A stretch of 43,331 bases of DNA from Peptoniphilus senegalensis JC140 (GCF_000321025.1 NZ_HE610719.1:75272-118602), one strand, 5' to 3'; numbered from the stretch's first letter, positions 33,028 to 41,728 are shown. Numbers and translations: made by a program. The notes: generated from the sequence alone by a model not told the origin.

Positions 33028-33318
33028 ATGAATACGAAAATGATGATAGCAATAGTGCAAGAAAAGTACACAGATGCAATAATTGATAGATTTTTAGACG
33101 AAGATATATATGTTACAAGACTTTCTTCAACTGGCGGTTTTTTCAAATCGGGAAACACAACACTTTTATTGGGTTGCGAAGAAAGTGAACTTGATAAAAT
33201 TTATGCAATTTTTAAGGAACTCACTGAACCTGAAAATATTCACATGGCTGAAGGAGACTTCAAGGTTTCTGGAGCCACAATTTTTGTTGTAGACTTAGAA
33301 GAGTCTAAGAGAATTTAA
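33028..33318 (+). CDS. DarA-like cyclic di-AMP receptor, second copy with short loop
   Basis: A 96-residue paralogue of the preceding gene: MMIAIVQEKYTDAIIDRFLD, VTRLSSTGGFFKSGNTTLLL and SGATIFVVDLEESKRI. The SSTGGFxKxGN ligand-site motif is kept, but the middle loop is shortened by about 12 residues to TEPENIHMAEGDFKV. The ATG follows TAGGTGATATT and the stop overlaps holB as TAATG. It may form mixed trimers with the first copy or bind the same nucleotide with a different output; both are inference. Bacillus has one darA here. Confidence 0.85.
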   Translation: MNTKMMIAIVQEKYTDAIIDRFLDEDIYVTRLSSTGGFFKSGNTTLLLGCEESELDKIYAIFKELTEPENIHMAEGDFKVSGATIFVVDLEESKRI

Positions 33319-34256
33319 TGTTTTTAGAAAATAGAGAAATTATAAATAATTTGGAAGAAGATTTGAAGAACAAATCTTACAGCCATGCCTATCTTTTTTG
33401 CGGTGCAAAGGGAATCGGAAAGTTTTCTCATGCAAAAAATTTTGCAAGAGCAATATTAAAAGAAGACAGTGAAGCTCTTAGATTTTTTAGTGGTATAGAT
33501 GACTACGAGAATGCAGACCTTTCTATTGTAAAAAGTAATGGAAATATAAAAAAAGAAGAAATCGAAGAAATTATCGAAAATTCTTTTTCTAAACCTTATA
33601 ATAGTAGCCACAAGGTGGTTATTATAGATGATTTTGACAAAGTAACCCTAGAAGGACAAAATGCACTTTTGAAAACTTTGGAAGAACCAACAGATTATTT
33701 GCTTTTAATTTTAATTTCAAGCACAATGAAAAAAATTCTTCCAACAATAATTTCTAGGTGCAGGGTTTTAAAATTTTCTGATGTAACTAGGGATAGAATA
33801 GAAAAATTTTTAATAAAAAAAGGTATTACAGAAAAAAATGCCAGACTTTTTTCTCGCCTTTCCAATGGAAATGTCAGCCTTGCCCTTAAATATTCTGAAG
33901 ACCCAGAACTTTTGTCAAAGAGAGAAGATGTCATAAAGGTTTTTGATAAAGTAATTAGAAATACTGAATTTATTTTTGATGAACTCATATTTTTTAAGGA
34001 CAATCGCGAGGACTTTTCAGAAATTTTAAATTTTATGCTGGCTTGGTATTTGGATTTAATTTATCTAAAAAGTGGAAGAGAAAAAGAAATTGTAAATATT
34101 GATAAAATAGATTTATTAAAACTAGAGGATGTCTCTATTGAAAGAGCTATAAAGTCCTATGATGCAATTATAAATGCCCTTGTTAGATGGGATAAAAATA
34201 TAAATTTTGACTTAAATGTTGAGACACTTTTAATGGAATTAGGAGGAGTTAGATGA
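33318..34256 (+). CDS. holB: DNA polymerase III delta-prime subunit
   Basis: A 312-residue AAA+ clamp-loader subunit. HAYLFCGAKGIGKFSHAKNF is a P-loop-like segment. The sensor stretch NALLKTLEEPTDYLLLILIS and the SRC motif in IISRCRVLKFSDVT are diagnostic of delta-prime and gamma/tau proteins. The zinc-binding cysteines often present between Walker A and B are absent, as in some delta-prime proteins. The start overlaps the darA stop and the stop overlaps ricT as ATGA. It loads the sliding clamp at replication forks. Confidence 0.88.
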   Translation: MFLENREIINNLEEDLKNKSYSHAYLFCGAKGIGKFSHAKNFARAILKEDSEALRFFSGIDDYENADLSIVKSNGNIKKEEIEEIIENSFSKPYNSSHKVVIIDDFDKVTLEGQNALLKTLEEPTDYLLLILISSTMKKILPTIISRCRVLKFSDVTRDRIEKFLIKKGITEKNARLFSRLSNGNVSLALKYSEDPELLSKREDVIKVFDKVIRNTEFIFDELIFFKDNREDFSEILNFMLAWYLDLIYLKSGREKEIVNIDKIDLLKLEDVSIERAIKSYDAIINALVRWDKNINFDLNVETLLMELGGVR

Positions 34257-35146
34257 TAGAAATAGCTGGAGTTAGATTCAAAAGAACTGGCAAAATCTAT
34301 TATTTCGATCCTGTTGATATAGATTTAAAAATTGGAGATTATGTAATAGTTGAAACTGTGCGAGGACTAGAGTTTGGTGCAGTTAAACTTTTAAAAGATA
34401 TAGATGAAGAAAGTATTAAGGGAGAATTAAAACCTGTTATACGTATAGCAAGCCAAGAAGATAAAAATATCAATGTGGAAAATAGAAATAAGGCTAAGGA
34501 AGCGATAATAATTTGTGAGCAAAAGGTAGAAGAACATAGTCTTGATATGAAATTAATTTCTTGTGAATATACCTTTGACCGCTCAAAATTATTATTTTAT
34601 TTCACAGCTGATGGAAGAGTTGACTTTAGGGAATTAGTAAGGGATCTTGCATCAATTTTTAAAACAAGAATTGAGCTTAGACAAATTGGCGTTCGTGACC
34701 AAGCAAAATTCGTTGGAGGATTGGGATGTTGTGGAAGACCAACTTGTTGCTCAACATTTTTAAGTGAATTTTCTCCTGTGTCAATTAAGATGGCAAAGGA
34801 CCAAAATTTAAGCTTAAATCCAACAAAAATTTCTGGTATCTGTGGAAGGCTTATGTGTTGTCTAAAATATGAACAAGATGGCTATGAATGTATTAACAAA
34901 AAAATGCCTAGAGCTGGAGAAATTGTAAATACAAGTAGAGGTAAGGGTACAGTTGTCGCTACTTATACAATACAAGAACTTGTCAAGGTAATGTATGAAT
35001 TTGATGACGAAAAAGAAACTGTATATCTTGAACTTGATGAAATAAAGAGAACTAGAGAATTTAACAAAACTTTTATAAACGAATCCAAGTCGCTAAATGT
35101 TGAGGAGTATGACGAGAGCGAACTTGTGGAATTAGAAAGGGATTAG
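34253..35146 (+). CDS. ricT: RicT/YaaT, PSP1-domain protein
   Basis: A 297-residue PSP1-domain protein (Bacillus YaaT). It starts MIEIAGVRFKRTGKIYYFDP. The cysteine-rich signature GGLGCCGRPTCCSTFL is followed by ISGICGRLMCCLKYE. These Cys bind a 4Fe-4S cluster in the RicA-RicF-RicT complex, which helps RNase Y mature operon mRNAs and influences sporulation and competence in Bacillus. Gene order holB-ricT is the same as in Bacillus. ATG overlaps the holB stop. The stop codon adjoins a hairpin. Confidence 0.93.
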   Translation: MIEIAGVRFKRTGKIYYFDPVDIDLKIGDYVIVETVRGLEFGAVKLLKDIDEESIKGELKPVIRIASQEDKNINVENRNKAKEAIIICEQKVEEHSLDMKLISCEYTFDRSKLLFYFTADGRVDFRELVRDLASIFKTRIELRQIGVRDQAKFVGGLGCCGRPTCCSTFLSEFSPVSIKMAKDQNLSLNPTKISGICGRLMCCLKYEQDGYECINKKMPRAGEIVNTSRGKGTVVATYTIQELVKVMYEFDDEKETVYLELDEIKRTREFNKTFINESKSLNVEEYDESELVELERD

Positions 35147-35167
35147 GGATAAGCATGGGCTTATCCC
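35146..35167 (+). terminator. Hairpin after ricT, possible weak terminator
   Basis: GGGATAAGC-ATGG-GCTTATCCC is a perfect 9-bp stem beginning at the last base of ricT. It is followed by CTTATTATG rather than a real T-run, so it may be a weak terminator, a stabiliser, or a structure affecting the next gene, whose ATG is 7 nt away. Confidence 0.5.
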
Positions 35168-35173
35168 CTTATT

Positions 35174-37276
35174 ATGAAAATAAATAATTTTTTAATAAAA
35201 GTATCAAACAAAATAAATAATTTTTTCAAAAACTATTTTGGAAGGGCAAGTGGATTTACTTATATAATTGTGGCGATAATGTCTTTATTTTCAGCTACAT
35301 TTTTTTATTATTACATAGAAGATTTTAATGTACCAAAGTTCTTAGCCTTTTTAGCTTTTTCCCTTATATTTTTTGTTTTTTATATTATTGCAGGATTTCT
35401 TCTTAAATTGATGTTTCTGCTTATAAAGAGAATTAGGACAAAAAATCTTGCCATTTATGCCTTGTTAATATATGCAATAAAATATTTTTACGAGGAGTGT
35501 CTTTATTATGTGGATATAGATTATTTTGAAATAATTTTTATAGGACTAGCTTTTATTGTCATTCTTGCCTTTGCAAAATCCTTAATTTCCTTTGCAAAAA
35601 ATAAAAAGAAAAAGGCACTTATATTTTTACTTCCCAGCACACTTGTCATAGCGATTTCACTTTATTTTATCTTATTTTCTGGATTTGACAGCAGAGAAAT
35701 ATATGAAATAAGCAGTGAGAAAGATAAAATTGCATCTAAGAGAGAAAAATATAAGGTTGAAATAATTGACTATGAGGGAAAGTCAGTTGATTTGAGTGAC
35801 TTTGTAAGATACAGTGGCAGGACAAAAAAAATAAGAGACAAATTTTTTGGTAAAACTTTGAAAGAAACAGAGGTTAGGGGAAGGATATATGCACCAAAGG
35901 GTTTGGACAGGACTCCAGTTTTATTTGTCCTTCATGGCAACCATAGATTTACCACAAAAAATTATTTAGGATATGATTATCTTGGACATTATTTGGCAAA
36001 GAGAGGGATTGCAGTAGTATCCGTTGATGAAAATATGCTAAATGGATTTTTTAAATTTGGTTTATCAAATGAAAATGACGCCAGAGCAGTTTTACTTCTT
36101 GAAAATATAAAAAATATTTTGTCTAGAAATAAAAATAAAGAGAGCCTACTTTATAACAAATTTGATGCTGAAAATATAGCTCTTCTTGGTCACTCTCGCG
36201 GTGGAGAAGCAGCAGCTATTGCTTATAATTTTAACCAGTTAAATCTTCATCCTGACAATGGAAATATTTCTCACAAGTATAAATTTAATATAAAAGGAAT
36301 TATAACAGTTTCTCCAACTTATGATCAATATGAACCAGCAGACAAGAGCATAATATTAAAAGATGTAGATTATCTAACAATTGCTGGTAGTAATGATGCC
36401 GATGTTGATGGATTTGAAGGGATGTTACTCTATGACAATGTGATTTTTTCTGGAGAAAAAGATAATTTTAAGTCAGCTCTTTATTTTGCCTATGGAAATC
36501 ATGGAAATTTCAATTCCCTTTGGGGTAATTATGATTTAGACCCAGCTGAAGGATTTTTCTTAAATCGAAAAGAACTTTTAAATGGAGATGAACAAAGAGA
36601 AATTCTTTCTATTTATGCTTATGATTTTTTAGAAAATGTCTTTGAGAAAACTTTTAATCGTGAAATTTTTATAGAGGGGCCAGACAAGTATAGTGATTTA
36701 CCAAAGACAAATTACTACAATAGATACATGGACTCAAGTTTTTCTAAGCTTGCAGATTTTGAAGAAGATTACGATTTGACAACTGCATCAATTCCTGGTG
36801 GAATAATAAATTTTAATAATTTAGATGAAATCTATGAAGATAGTCATGAATATGGCGAGAGTGATTCAGAGTCCACGGGAGTTTTTATTGATGGAAGAAA
36901 AGATTCAAGCTATGGCATAAGATTCATGGAGAAAATTAAGATAGGAAAATTTTTGCAATTCGATATTGAAAATTTAAGTTACGATGAGAAATCCTATGCA
37001 GTTGATCTAGAAATCCAAGACATATGGGGCAATGTCTCTTCTCTAAATTTATCTAAGTACAAAAATCTAATGCCAATGACAAAATCTTTTATTTACAAGA
37101 CTGATTATATCACAGACGACTTTGTCAATAGACACACGCCACAGACAGTAATAATTCCTATTGAAGATTTTAAAAACAATAATAAGGAAATAAATTTAGA
37201 TGAGATAAATAAAATTGAATTTAAGTTTAAGGATAATATAAATATTTCAATAGACAATATAGGATTTTCAAATTAA
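35174..37276 (+). CDS. Membrane-anchored alpha/beta hydrolase
   Basis: A 700-residue protein in three parts. Residues 1-170 contain about five membrane helices. Residues 230-500 are an alpha/beta hydrolase: oxyanion strand FVLHGNHR, nucleophile elbow GHSRGG with Ser341, an acidic candidate in IAGSNDADVDGFEG (about 405-411) and His443 in YGNHGNFNSLW. Residues 530-700 look like a beta-rich (jelly-roll) domain ending KFKDNINISIDNIGF. It resembles chlorophyllase/PAF-acetylhydrolase-like esterases by the elbow and layout. The active domain is probably outside the cell. Substrate unknown. No ribosome binding site precedes the ATG; a hairpin does. Confidence 0.75.
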   Translation: MKINNFLIKVSNKINNFFKNYFGRASGFTYIIVAIMSLFSATFFYYYIEDFNVPKFLAFLAFSLIFFVFYIIAGFLLKLMFLLIKRIRTKNLAIYALLIYAIKYFYEECLYYVDIDYFEIIFIGLAFIVILAFAKSLISFAKNKKKKALIFLLPSTLVIAISLYFILFSGFDSREIYEISSEKDKIASKREKYKVEIIDYEGKSVDLSDFVRYSGRTKKIRDKFFGKTLKETEVRGRIYAPKGLDRTPVLFVLHGNHRFTTKNYLGYDYLGHYLAKRGIAVVSVDENMLNGFFKFGLSNENDARAVLLLENIKNILSRNKNKESLLYNKFDAENIALLGHSRGGEAAAIAYNFNQLNLHPDNGNISHKYKFNIKGIITVSPTYDQYEPADKSIILKDVDYLTIAGSNDADVDGFEGMLLYDNVIFSGEKDNFKSALYFAYGNHGNFNSLWGNYDLDPAEGFFLNRKELLNGDEQREILSIYAYDFLENVFEKTFNREIFIEGPDKYSDLPKTNYYNRYMDSSFSKLADFEEDYDLTTASIPGGIINFNNLDEIYEDSHEYGESDSESTGVFIDGRKDSSYGIRFMEKIKIGKFLQFDIENLSYDEKSYAVDLEIQDIWGNVSSLNLSKYKNLMPMTKSFIYKTDYITDDFVNRHTPQTVIIPIEDFKNNNKEINLDEINKIEFKFKDNINISIDNIGFSN

Positions 37277-37374
37277 TTGTTTTAAATAAAAAATTCAGGG
37301 TAATTTAAGAATATGAGCGATGTAGCTTAAAACTAAGATACGATATATAAATGAAACACAGGAGGTATTTTATA

Positions 37375-37857
37375 ATGGAAAGTAAATTAATAAAAGGACT
37401 TAATGAACAATACAATTTTGAAGTAGCATCAGGATATATTTATTATTCAATGGCTAACTACGTAAAAGATAAAGGAATGGACGGATTTGCTCACTTCTTT
37501 AACAAACAAGCAGAAGAAGAATTTGCACACGCAGAAAAATTGAGACAATTCTTATTTGAAATAGATGTAAGACCAGAACTTGAATCAATTGAAAAACCAC
37601 AAGTTGAATTTGGAACATTCACAGAAACTTTCAAGACAGCTTATGAACATGAACAAGAAGTTACAAGAAGAATTAATAATCTTTATGAACTTTCAGTAGA
37701 AGAAAAAGACCACAGAGTAACTTCACTTCTACAATGGTATGTTGACGAACAAGTTGAAGAAGAAGATAACTTCAGAGGAATTATCGAAAGACTTGAAAGA
37801 ATCAATGAAAGCTGGTCAGGCCTTTATATCTACGACGCTGAACTTGGTAGAAGATAA
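37375..37857 (+). CDS. ftnA: Ferritin, FtnA type
   Basis: A 160-residue non-haem ferritin. It starts MESKLIKGLNEQYNFEVASG, giving the first metal Glu in NFE. QAEEEFAHAEKLR holds the bridging Glu and the His (E-x-x-H), HEQEVTRRINNLY a further Glu, and YVDEQVEEEDNF the last helix ligand. It forms a 24-subunit shell that oxidises and stores iron, the storage side of the iron uptake genes at the start of this window. ATG 37375 has GGAGG 9 nt upstream; an in-frame ATG eight codons earlier has none. It is a single-gene unit with a strong terminator. Confidence 0.94.
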   Translation: MESKLIKGLNEQYNFEVASGYIYYSMANYVKDKGMDGFAHFFNKQAEEEFAHAEKLRQFLFEIDVRPELESIEKPQVEFGTFTETFKTAYEHEQEVTRRINNLYELSVEEKDHRVTSLLQWYVDEQVEEEDNFRGIIERLERINESWSGLYIYDAELGRR

Positions 37858-37875
37858 ATAAAAACTATGAAATTG

Positions 37876-37901
37876 AGATACCCTTCGGGGTATCTTTTTT
37901 T
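37876..37901 (+). terminator. Terminator of ferritin
   Basis: AGATACCC-TTCG-GGGTATCT, a perfect 8-bp stem with a UUCG tetraloop, runs into seven Ts. Confidence 0.92.
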
Positions 37902-37909
37902 AATTTATA

Positions 37910-37945
37910 TTGACTTGAACCCAAGGGGCAGGCTTAGACTATAAG
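37910..37945 (+). promoter_or_regulatory. MerR-type promoter with 19-bp spacer
   Basis: TTGACT (37910-37915) and TAGACT (37935-37940) are separated by 19 bp, the overlong spacing corrected by MerR-type activators that twist DNA. The spacer contains the inverted repeat CTTG-AACC-CAAG. The MerR-family gene starts 13 bp later, so autoregulation from this site is likely. Confidence 0.55.
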
Positions 37946-37957
37946 TGGAGGTGGATT

Positions 37958-38818
37958 ATGAAGAGAAATGAAGTGGAAAAAATTACTGGACTTAGGCGCA
38001 AGGCAATTTTATATTATGAAGAGAAGAAGTTGATAAGGCCAGCCATAGAGGATAATAATTACAGGAATTATTCTAAAGAAGACCTTAATAGACTTATAAA
38101 AATTTCCCTTTATAGAAGACTTGGACTAAATATTTCTGAAATAAAAAATATTTTAGATTCAAATAATAAGGAAATTGGAAAAATTTTAAGGGACAGGGAC
38201 TATAAAATTGAACTAGAAAAAAGTAAAAAGAATTTGTTGGAAAGAATAATTAAGGGCGATGATTTAAAAGAAATCACTGATGAATTAAATATTTTGGAAA
38301 AGGAAGAGAGCATTTACGAGAAACTTACAAGAATTTTCCCAGGATATTTTGGTCAAGCTTTTTTTATGACTTATAAACCATTTTTAAAAGAAAAATTAAA
38401 AGAAAATGAAGAAGAAGCCTTTAATGAATATGTAAGTTTTTTGGACAAGCTTCCTGAAATTGATTTTACAGAAGAGGAAAAGAATTATATAGAAAATTTA
38501 ACTAATGATTTTAAGAATGAAGATTTGGAAAAAATAAATAATGAAAAAATCAAAGCGGCTTACAACATAGAAGACTGGATAAAGAAAAATGAAGAGAATG
38601 TAAGAGCCTATGAAAAATTTTTGGAAAGCGATGAGTATAAAAATAGCCCACTAAAAACAATTAGAGACAAGATAAAAAATTATATGATAAAAAATAATTA
38701 TTATGAAGTCGCCTTACCACTAATTAGAAAAATGAGTCCAGCCTATGATGACTATTACAAAAAACTTTTAGAAAGCAATGAAAAGTTTTTAAGACAAGTG
38801 GATTTTAAGGAAAACTAA
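37958..38818 (+). CDS. MerR family transcriptional regulator
   Basis: A 286-residue regulator. N-terminal MerR winged helix: RNEVEKITGLRRKAILYYEE, KKLIRPAIEDNNYRNYSKED and LNRLIKISLYRRLGLNISEI. Then a linker coiled coil and an unusually long C-terminal part (about 110-286) with FPGYFGQAFFMTYKPFL, rich in Glu, Lys and helix formers. No Cys-based metal site is seen, so it is probably a drug or small-ligand responder, not a metal sensor. GGAGGTGG precedes ATG. It has its own promoter and terminator and no adjoining target gene; its targets other than itself are unknown. Confidence 0.85.
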   Translation: MKRNEVEKITGLRRKAILYYEEKKLIRPAIEDNNYRNYSKEDLNRLIKISLYRRLGLNISEIKNILDSNNKEIGKILRDRDYKIELEKSKKNLLERIIKGDDLKEITDELNILEKEESIYEKLTRIFPGYFGQAFFMTYKPFLKEKLKENEEEAFNEYVSFLDKLPEIDFTEEEKNYIENLTNDFKNEDLEKINNEKIKAAYNIEDWIKKNEENVRAYEKFLESDEYKNSPLKTIRDKIKNYMIKNNYYEVALPLIRKMSPAYDDYYKKLLESNEKFLRQVDFKEN

Positions 38819-38833
38819 ATATAAAACTACATT

Positions 38834-38869
38834 AAACTCTATTCTTTTACAAAGAGAATGGAGTTTTTT
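38834..38869 (+). terminator. Terminator of the MerR-family gene
   Basis: ACTCTATTCTTTT and AAGAGAATGGAGT pair over about 13 bp with two G-U pairs and a 3-nt loop, followed by six Ts. Confidence 0.85.
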
Positions 38870-38896
38870 ATTATATTTTTTTAAATAATAGAGAAG

Positions 38897-38925
38897 TTAA
38901 TATTTATTCTCTTTAATGATATAAT
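38897..38925 (+). promoter_or_regulatory. Candidate promoter of murB-rapZ-yvcK
   Basis: TATAAT (38920-38925) with a weak -35 (TTAATA, 38897-38902) at 17 bp. It lies 27 bp before the murB start. Confidence 0.45.
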
Positions 38926-38952
38926 TATGGTAAGAATATTACGAGGTGTTAT

Positions 38953-39846
38953 ATGAAATTTAATATAAATGAAAATTTGGGAGATTTTTTTTATGATGAG
39001 CCCATGATAAATCATACTTCCTTTTGTGTGGGCGGACCTGCCAAGCTTCTCATAAAACCTAAGGACGAGGAGTCTCTTATTGAAATTTTAAAAGAAATCA
39101 AGAAAAATAATTACAACTATTACATTCTTGGCAATTGCACAAATATTATTGTGAAGGACAAGGGCTTTGATGGAATTATTATTAAACTAAAAAATAAATT
39201 AAATGATGTAAAAAAAGTATCTGACACAGAAATTTATGCTGGTGCAGGAGTTAGCCTAAAAAAAGTCAGCGAGTTTGCTATGGAAAATTCTCTTACTGGT
39301 CTTGAATTTGCTCATGGCATACCAGGATCTCTTGGCGGTGGTGTTGTAATGAATGCTGGTGCCTATGATGGCGAGATGAAGGATGTAATCAAGAGCGTTA
39401 GACTTTTAGACGAAAATTTCCATGTGATAGAAGTGCCTTGCCAAGATATGAATTTTTCTTACAGACATTCACTTGTGCAAGAGAGAGGTTTAGTAGTCTT
39501 AGGAGCAACTTTTTCTTTAAGTCGAGGTAATAAAGATGATATTAGAGAAAAGTACGGGGAGTTTGACAGAAGAAGAGCTGAAAAGCAACCACTTGATCTT
39601 CCTTCTGCTGGTTCAACTTTTAAAAGACCTACTGGATATTTTGCTGGCAAGTTAATTGATGATTCAGGTCTAAGGGGTTTTACTCACAATGGTGCCGGCA
39701 TTAGTGAAAAGCACTGTGGTTTTGTTGTTAATAAAAATAATGCCACTGCAAAAGATGTTCTTGAAACTATTGAAATCGTACAAAAGGTTGTTCATGATAA
39801 GTTTGGTGTGAATTTGGAGAGAGAAGTTAAAATTATTGGAGATTAG
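38953..39846 (+). CDS. murB: UDP-N-acetylenolpyruvoylglucosamine reductase MurB
   Basis: A 297-residue FAD enzyme that completes UDP-MurNAc for peptidoglycan. FAD-binding segments are YYILGNCTNIIVKDKGFDGI and LEFAHGIPGSLGGGVVMNAG. Active-site strings are SYRHS, LPSAGSTFKRPTGYFAGKLI (with the proton-donor Ser) and a final LEREVKIIGD carrying the catalytic Glu. Its length and the missing Tyr-loop insertion make it type II, the usual Gram-positive form. ACGAGGTGT precedes ATG. It begins a murB-rapZ-yvcK operon with short gaps. Confidence 0.95.
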   Translation: MKFNINENLGDFFYDEPMINHTSFCVGGPAKLLIKPKDEESLIEILKEIKKNNYNYYILGNCTNIIVKDKGFDGIIIKLKNKLNDVKKVSDTEIYAGAGVSLKKVSEFAMENSLTGLEFAHGIPGSLGGGVVMNAGAYDGEMKDVIKSVRLLDENFHVIEVPCQDMNFSYRHSLVQERGLVVLGATFSLSRGNKDDIREKYGEFDRRRAEKQPLDLPSAGSTFKRPTGYFAGKLIDDSGLRGFTHNGAGISEKHCGFVVNKNNATAKDVLETIEIVQKVVHDKFGVNLEREVKIIGD

Positions 39847-39863
39847 TTTTATTTGGTGATTTT

Positions 39864-40730
39864 ATGGAACTTATTATTATTACTGGTATGAGTGGATCGG
39901 GCAAGTCTTATGCCTTAGATGTTTTTGAGGATTTGGGATATTATGCCATGGATAATCTTGCGCCTGCACTTCTGCCAAAGTTTTGTGAAATGGCTCTTGA
40001 TGCTAAGAGCAAAAATTTTGACAAGGTTGCAGTTGTTGTAGATCTAAGAAGTGGCGAGTTTTTTAATTCTTTTTTCTCTAGTTATGAAGATTTAAAGGGA
40101 ATGAATGTCAAGACTAGGCTATTGTTTTTGTATGCAGATATGGAAACTATTATTGCAAGATATAAGGAGCTTAGACGTCCTCATCCTATGAATGCTTCCA
40201 TAGTTAAGGGCTACAAATTTGAGGAAGAAACTCTTTCAAAGGTCAAGAAAAATGCTGATTTTGTCATTGACACTACTGGTCTTTCTACAAAAAATTTAAG
40301 GACCCAACTTATGGCCTTTGTTTCTTATAAGGAGAAGGACAATTTTGCTATTGAGGTTTCTAGTTTTGGTTATAAAAGTGGAATTTTAAAGGATGCAGAC
40401 CTTGTTTTTGATGTTAGATTTTTGCCAAATCCTTATTATATTAAGGAGCTAAAGGACTTAAATGGCAAGACTGAAGAAGTCAAAAATTATGTAATGAAGT
40501 GGGATGTTACTAAGGAATTTATTAAAAAAACCATTGATTTACTTGAATTTTTGATTCCAAATTATATGGCAGAGCAAAAGAGAGTTTTAACTATAGGAAT
40601 TGGTTGTACTGGTGGTTTTCACAGATCTGTTGCCATTGCTGAAGAAATTGGCAGAATCCTAAAAGAGGAATATAAGTCCACTTATGTAACTCACAGAGAT
40701 ATGGAGAAAAATTTATGGAAAAAAAGATAG
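39864..40730 (+). CDS. rapZ: RapZ/YvcJ nucleotide-binding protein
   Basis: A 288-residue RapZ-family protein. Walker A GMSGSGKS (8-15) is followed by DNLAPALLPKF and VVVDLRSGEFF (Walker B region). RRPHPM follows, and the C-terminal IGIGCTGGFHRSVAIAEEIG is the RapZ signature resembling a phosphatase loop. In E. coli RapZ senses glucosamine-6-phosphate and controls glmS through small RNAs; in Bacillus YvcJ binds nucleotide and affects competence. Next to murB and yvcK it points to control of amino-sugar supply. TTGGTGATTTT precedes ATG. It overlaps yvcK by 16 nt. Confidence 0.93.
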   Translation: MELIIITGMSGSGKSYALDVFEDLGYYAMDNLAPALLPKFCEMALDAKSKNFDKVAVVVDLRSGEFFNSFFSSYEDLKGMNVKTRLLFLYADMETIIARYKELRRPHPMNASIVKGYKFEEETLSKVKKNADFVIDTTGLSTKNLRTQLMAFVSYKEKDNFAIEVSSFGYKSGILKDADLVFDVRFLPNPYYIKELKDLNGKTEEVKNYVMKWDVTKEFIKKTIDLLEFLIPNYMAEQKRVLTIGIGCTGGFHRSVAIAEEIGRILKEEYKSTYVTHRDMEKNLWKKR

Positions 40731-41683
40731 CAGTCCTTGGTGGAGGTACGGGAATCTCCACTATTTTGCGTGGACTAAAATTTTATTCAAAAAATATTTC
40801 TGCTGTAGTCTCCATGTCTGATGATGGTGGTGGAAGTGGAATTTTGCGTGAAGAATTAAATATCCTGCCACCAGGCGATGTGAGAAGATGTTTAATTGCC
40901 CTATCTAATACAGATGAAACCTTAAAGGAACTTTTGAATTACAGATTTAATTCAGGCACTTTAAAAAATCAAAATGTGGGAAATATTTTAATTGCTGCCC
41001 TTGCAGATATTTTTGGGTCCTTTGACAGGGCTTTAATTGAAATGAGTAGCGTTTTTAATGTTACTGGCAAAATTATTCCCGTAACTTTAGATGAAACTCA
41101 TCTTGTGGCAGAATTTCTTTCAAAGGATAAGGTTGTTGGCGAGTCTTACATTCCAAAAATGTGTTATAGGTTAAATACGAGAATTGAAAAAATGAGCATG
41201 ATTCCTCATTATCCACGCGCCAATGATGATGCCCTAAGAGCAATTTTAGATGCCGATATTGTTATTATTGGTCCAGGTTCTCTTTATACATCTATTATTC
41301 CAAATTTTTTGGTAGCTGGAATAAATGAAGCCCTAAGGGACACAAAGGCACACATTATTTATATTGCCAATGCAATGACTCAAAGGGGCGAGACAAAAAA
41401 TTATAGCTTGAGAGATCATTTTGAGGCAATTTTAAAACATTCTAGCTATGAATTTATTGACGAAGTAATTGCCAATAATTATAGAGCCACTGAAGATGTT
41501 TATAATTATTATTACAAGAAAGAAGAATCTATGCCTATTTTTGCCAGTGACGATGACAGAAAATATTTTGAAGAAAAAAATGTCCTCTTAACTGAGGGAA
41601 AATTTATTGATGTAAAAGATGGATTTATTAGACATGACGGCAAGAAAATTGGTTCCTGCATTTTTGAAAGGACTTTCTTGTAA
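40715..41683 (+). CDS. yvcK: YvcK/GlmR family protein (gluconeogenesis factor)
   Basis: A 322-residue CofD/UPF0052-fold protein: VLGGGTGISTILRGLKFYSK, VVSMSDDGGGSGILREEL and LPPGDVRRCLIALSN. Near the middle is IIGPGSLYTSIIPNFLVAGI. In Bacillus YvcK (GlmR) binds UDP-GlcNAc and promotes flux into wall precursors through GlmS. ATG follows GGAGA inside the end of rapZ. In most Firmicutes whiA follows it directly; here the next gene is fni, so the classical triad is broken. Confidence 0.93.
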   Translation: MEKKIAVLGGGTGISTILRGLKFYSKNISAVVSMSDDGGGSGILREELNILPPGDVRRCLIALSNTDETLKELLNYRFNSGTLKNQNVGNILIAALADIFGSFDRALIEMSSVFNVTGKIIPVTLDETHLVAEFLSKDKVVGESYIPKMCYRLNTRIEKMSMIPHYPRANDDALRAILDADIVIIGPGSLYTSIIPNFLVAGINEALRDTKAHIIYIANAMTQRGETKNYSLRDHFEAILKHSSYEFIDEVIANNYRATEDVYNYYYKKEESMPIFASDDDRKYFEEKNVLLTEGKFIDVKDGFIRHDGKKIGSCIFERTFL

Positions 41684-41706
41684 ATGTTTTTATAAAATGA
41701 TATTAT
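41678..41706 (+). promoter_or_regulatory. Candidate promoter of fni-hutD
   Basis: TTGTAA (41678-41683), a 17-bp spacer and TATTAT (41701-41706), starting in the last codons of yvcK. Confidence 0.45.
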
Positions 41707-41728
41707 TTACTTGTTAAAGGAGGATACA

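Noticed and set aside
37277-37374. Iron-responsive operator before ferritin
   Set aside because: No dyad or Fur-like match and no convincing promoter pair could be found in this gap.
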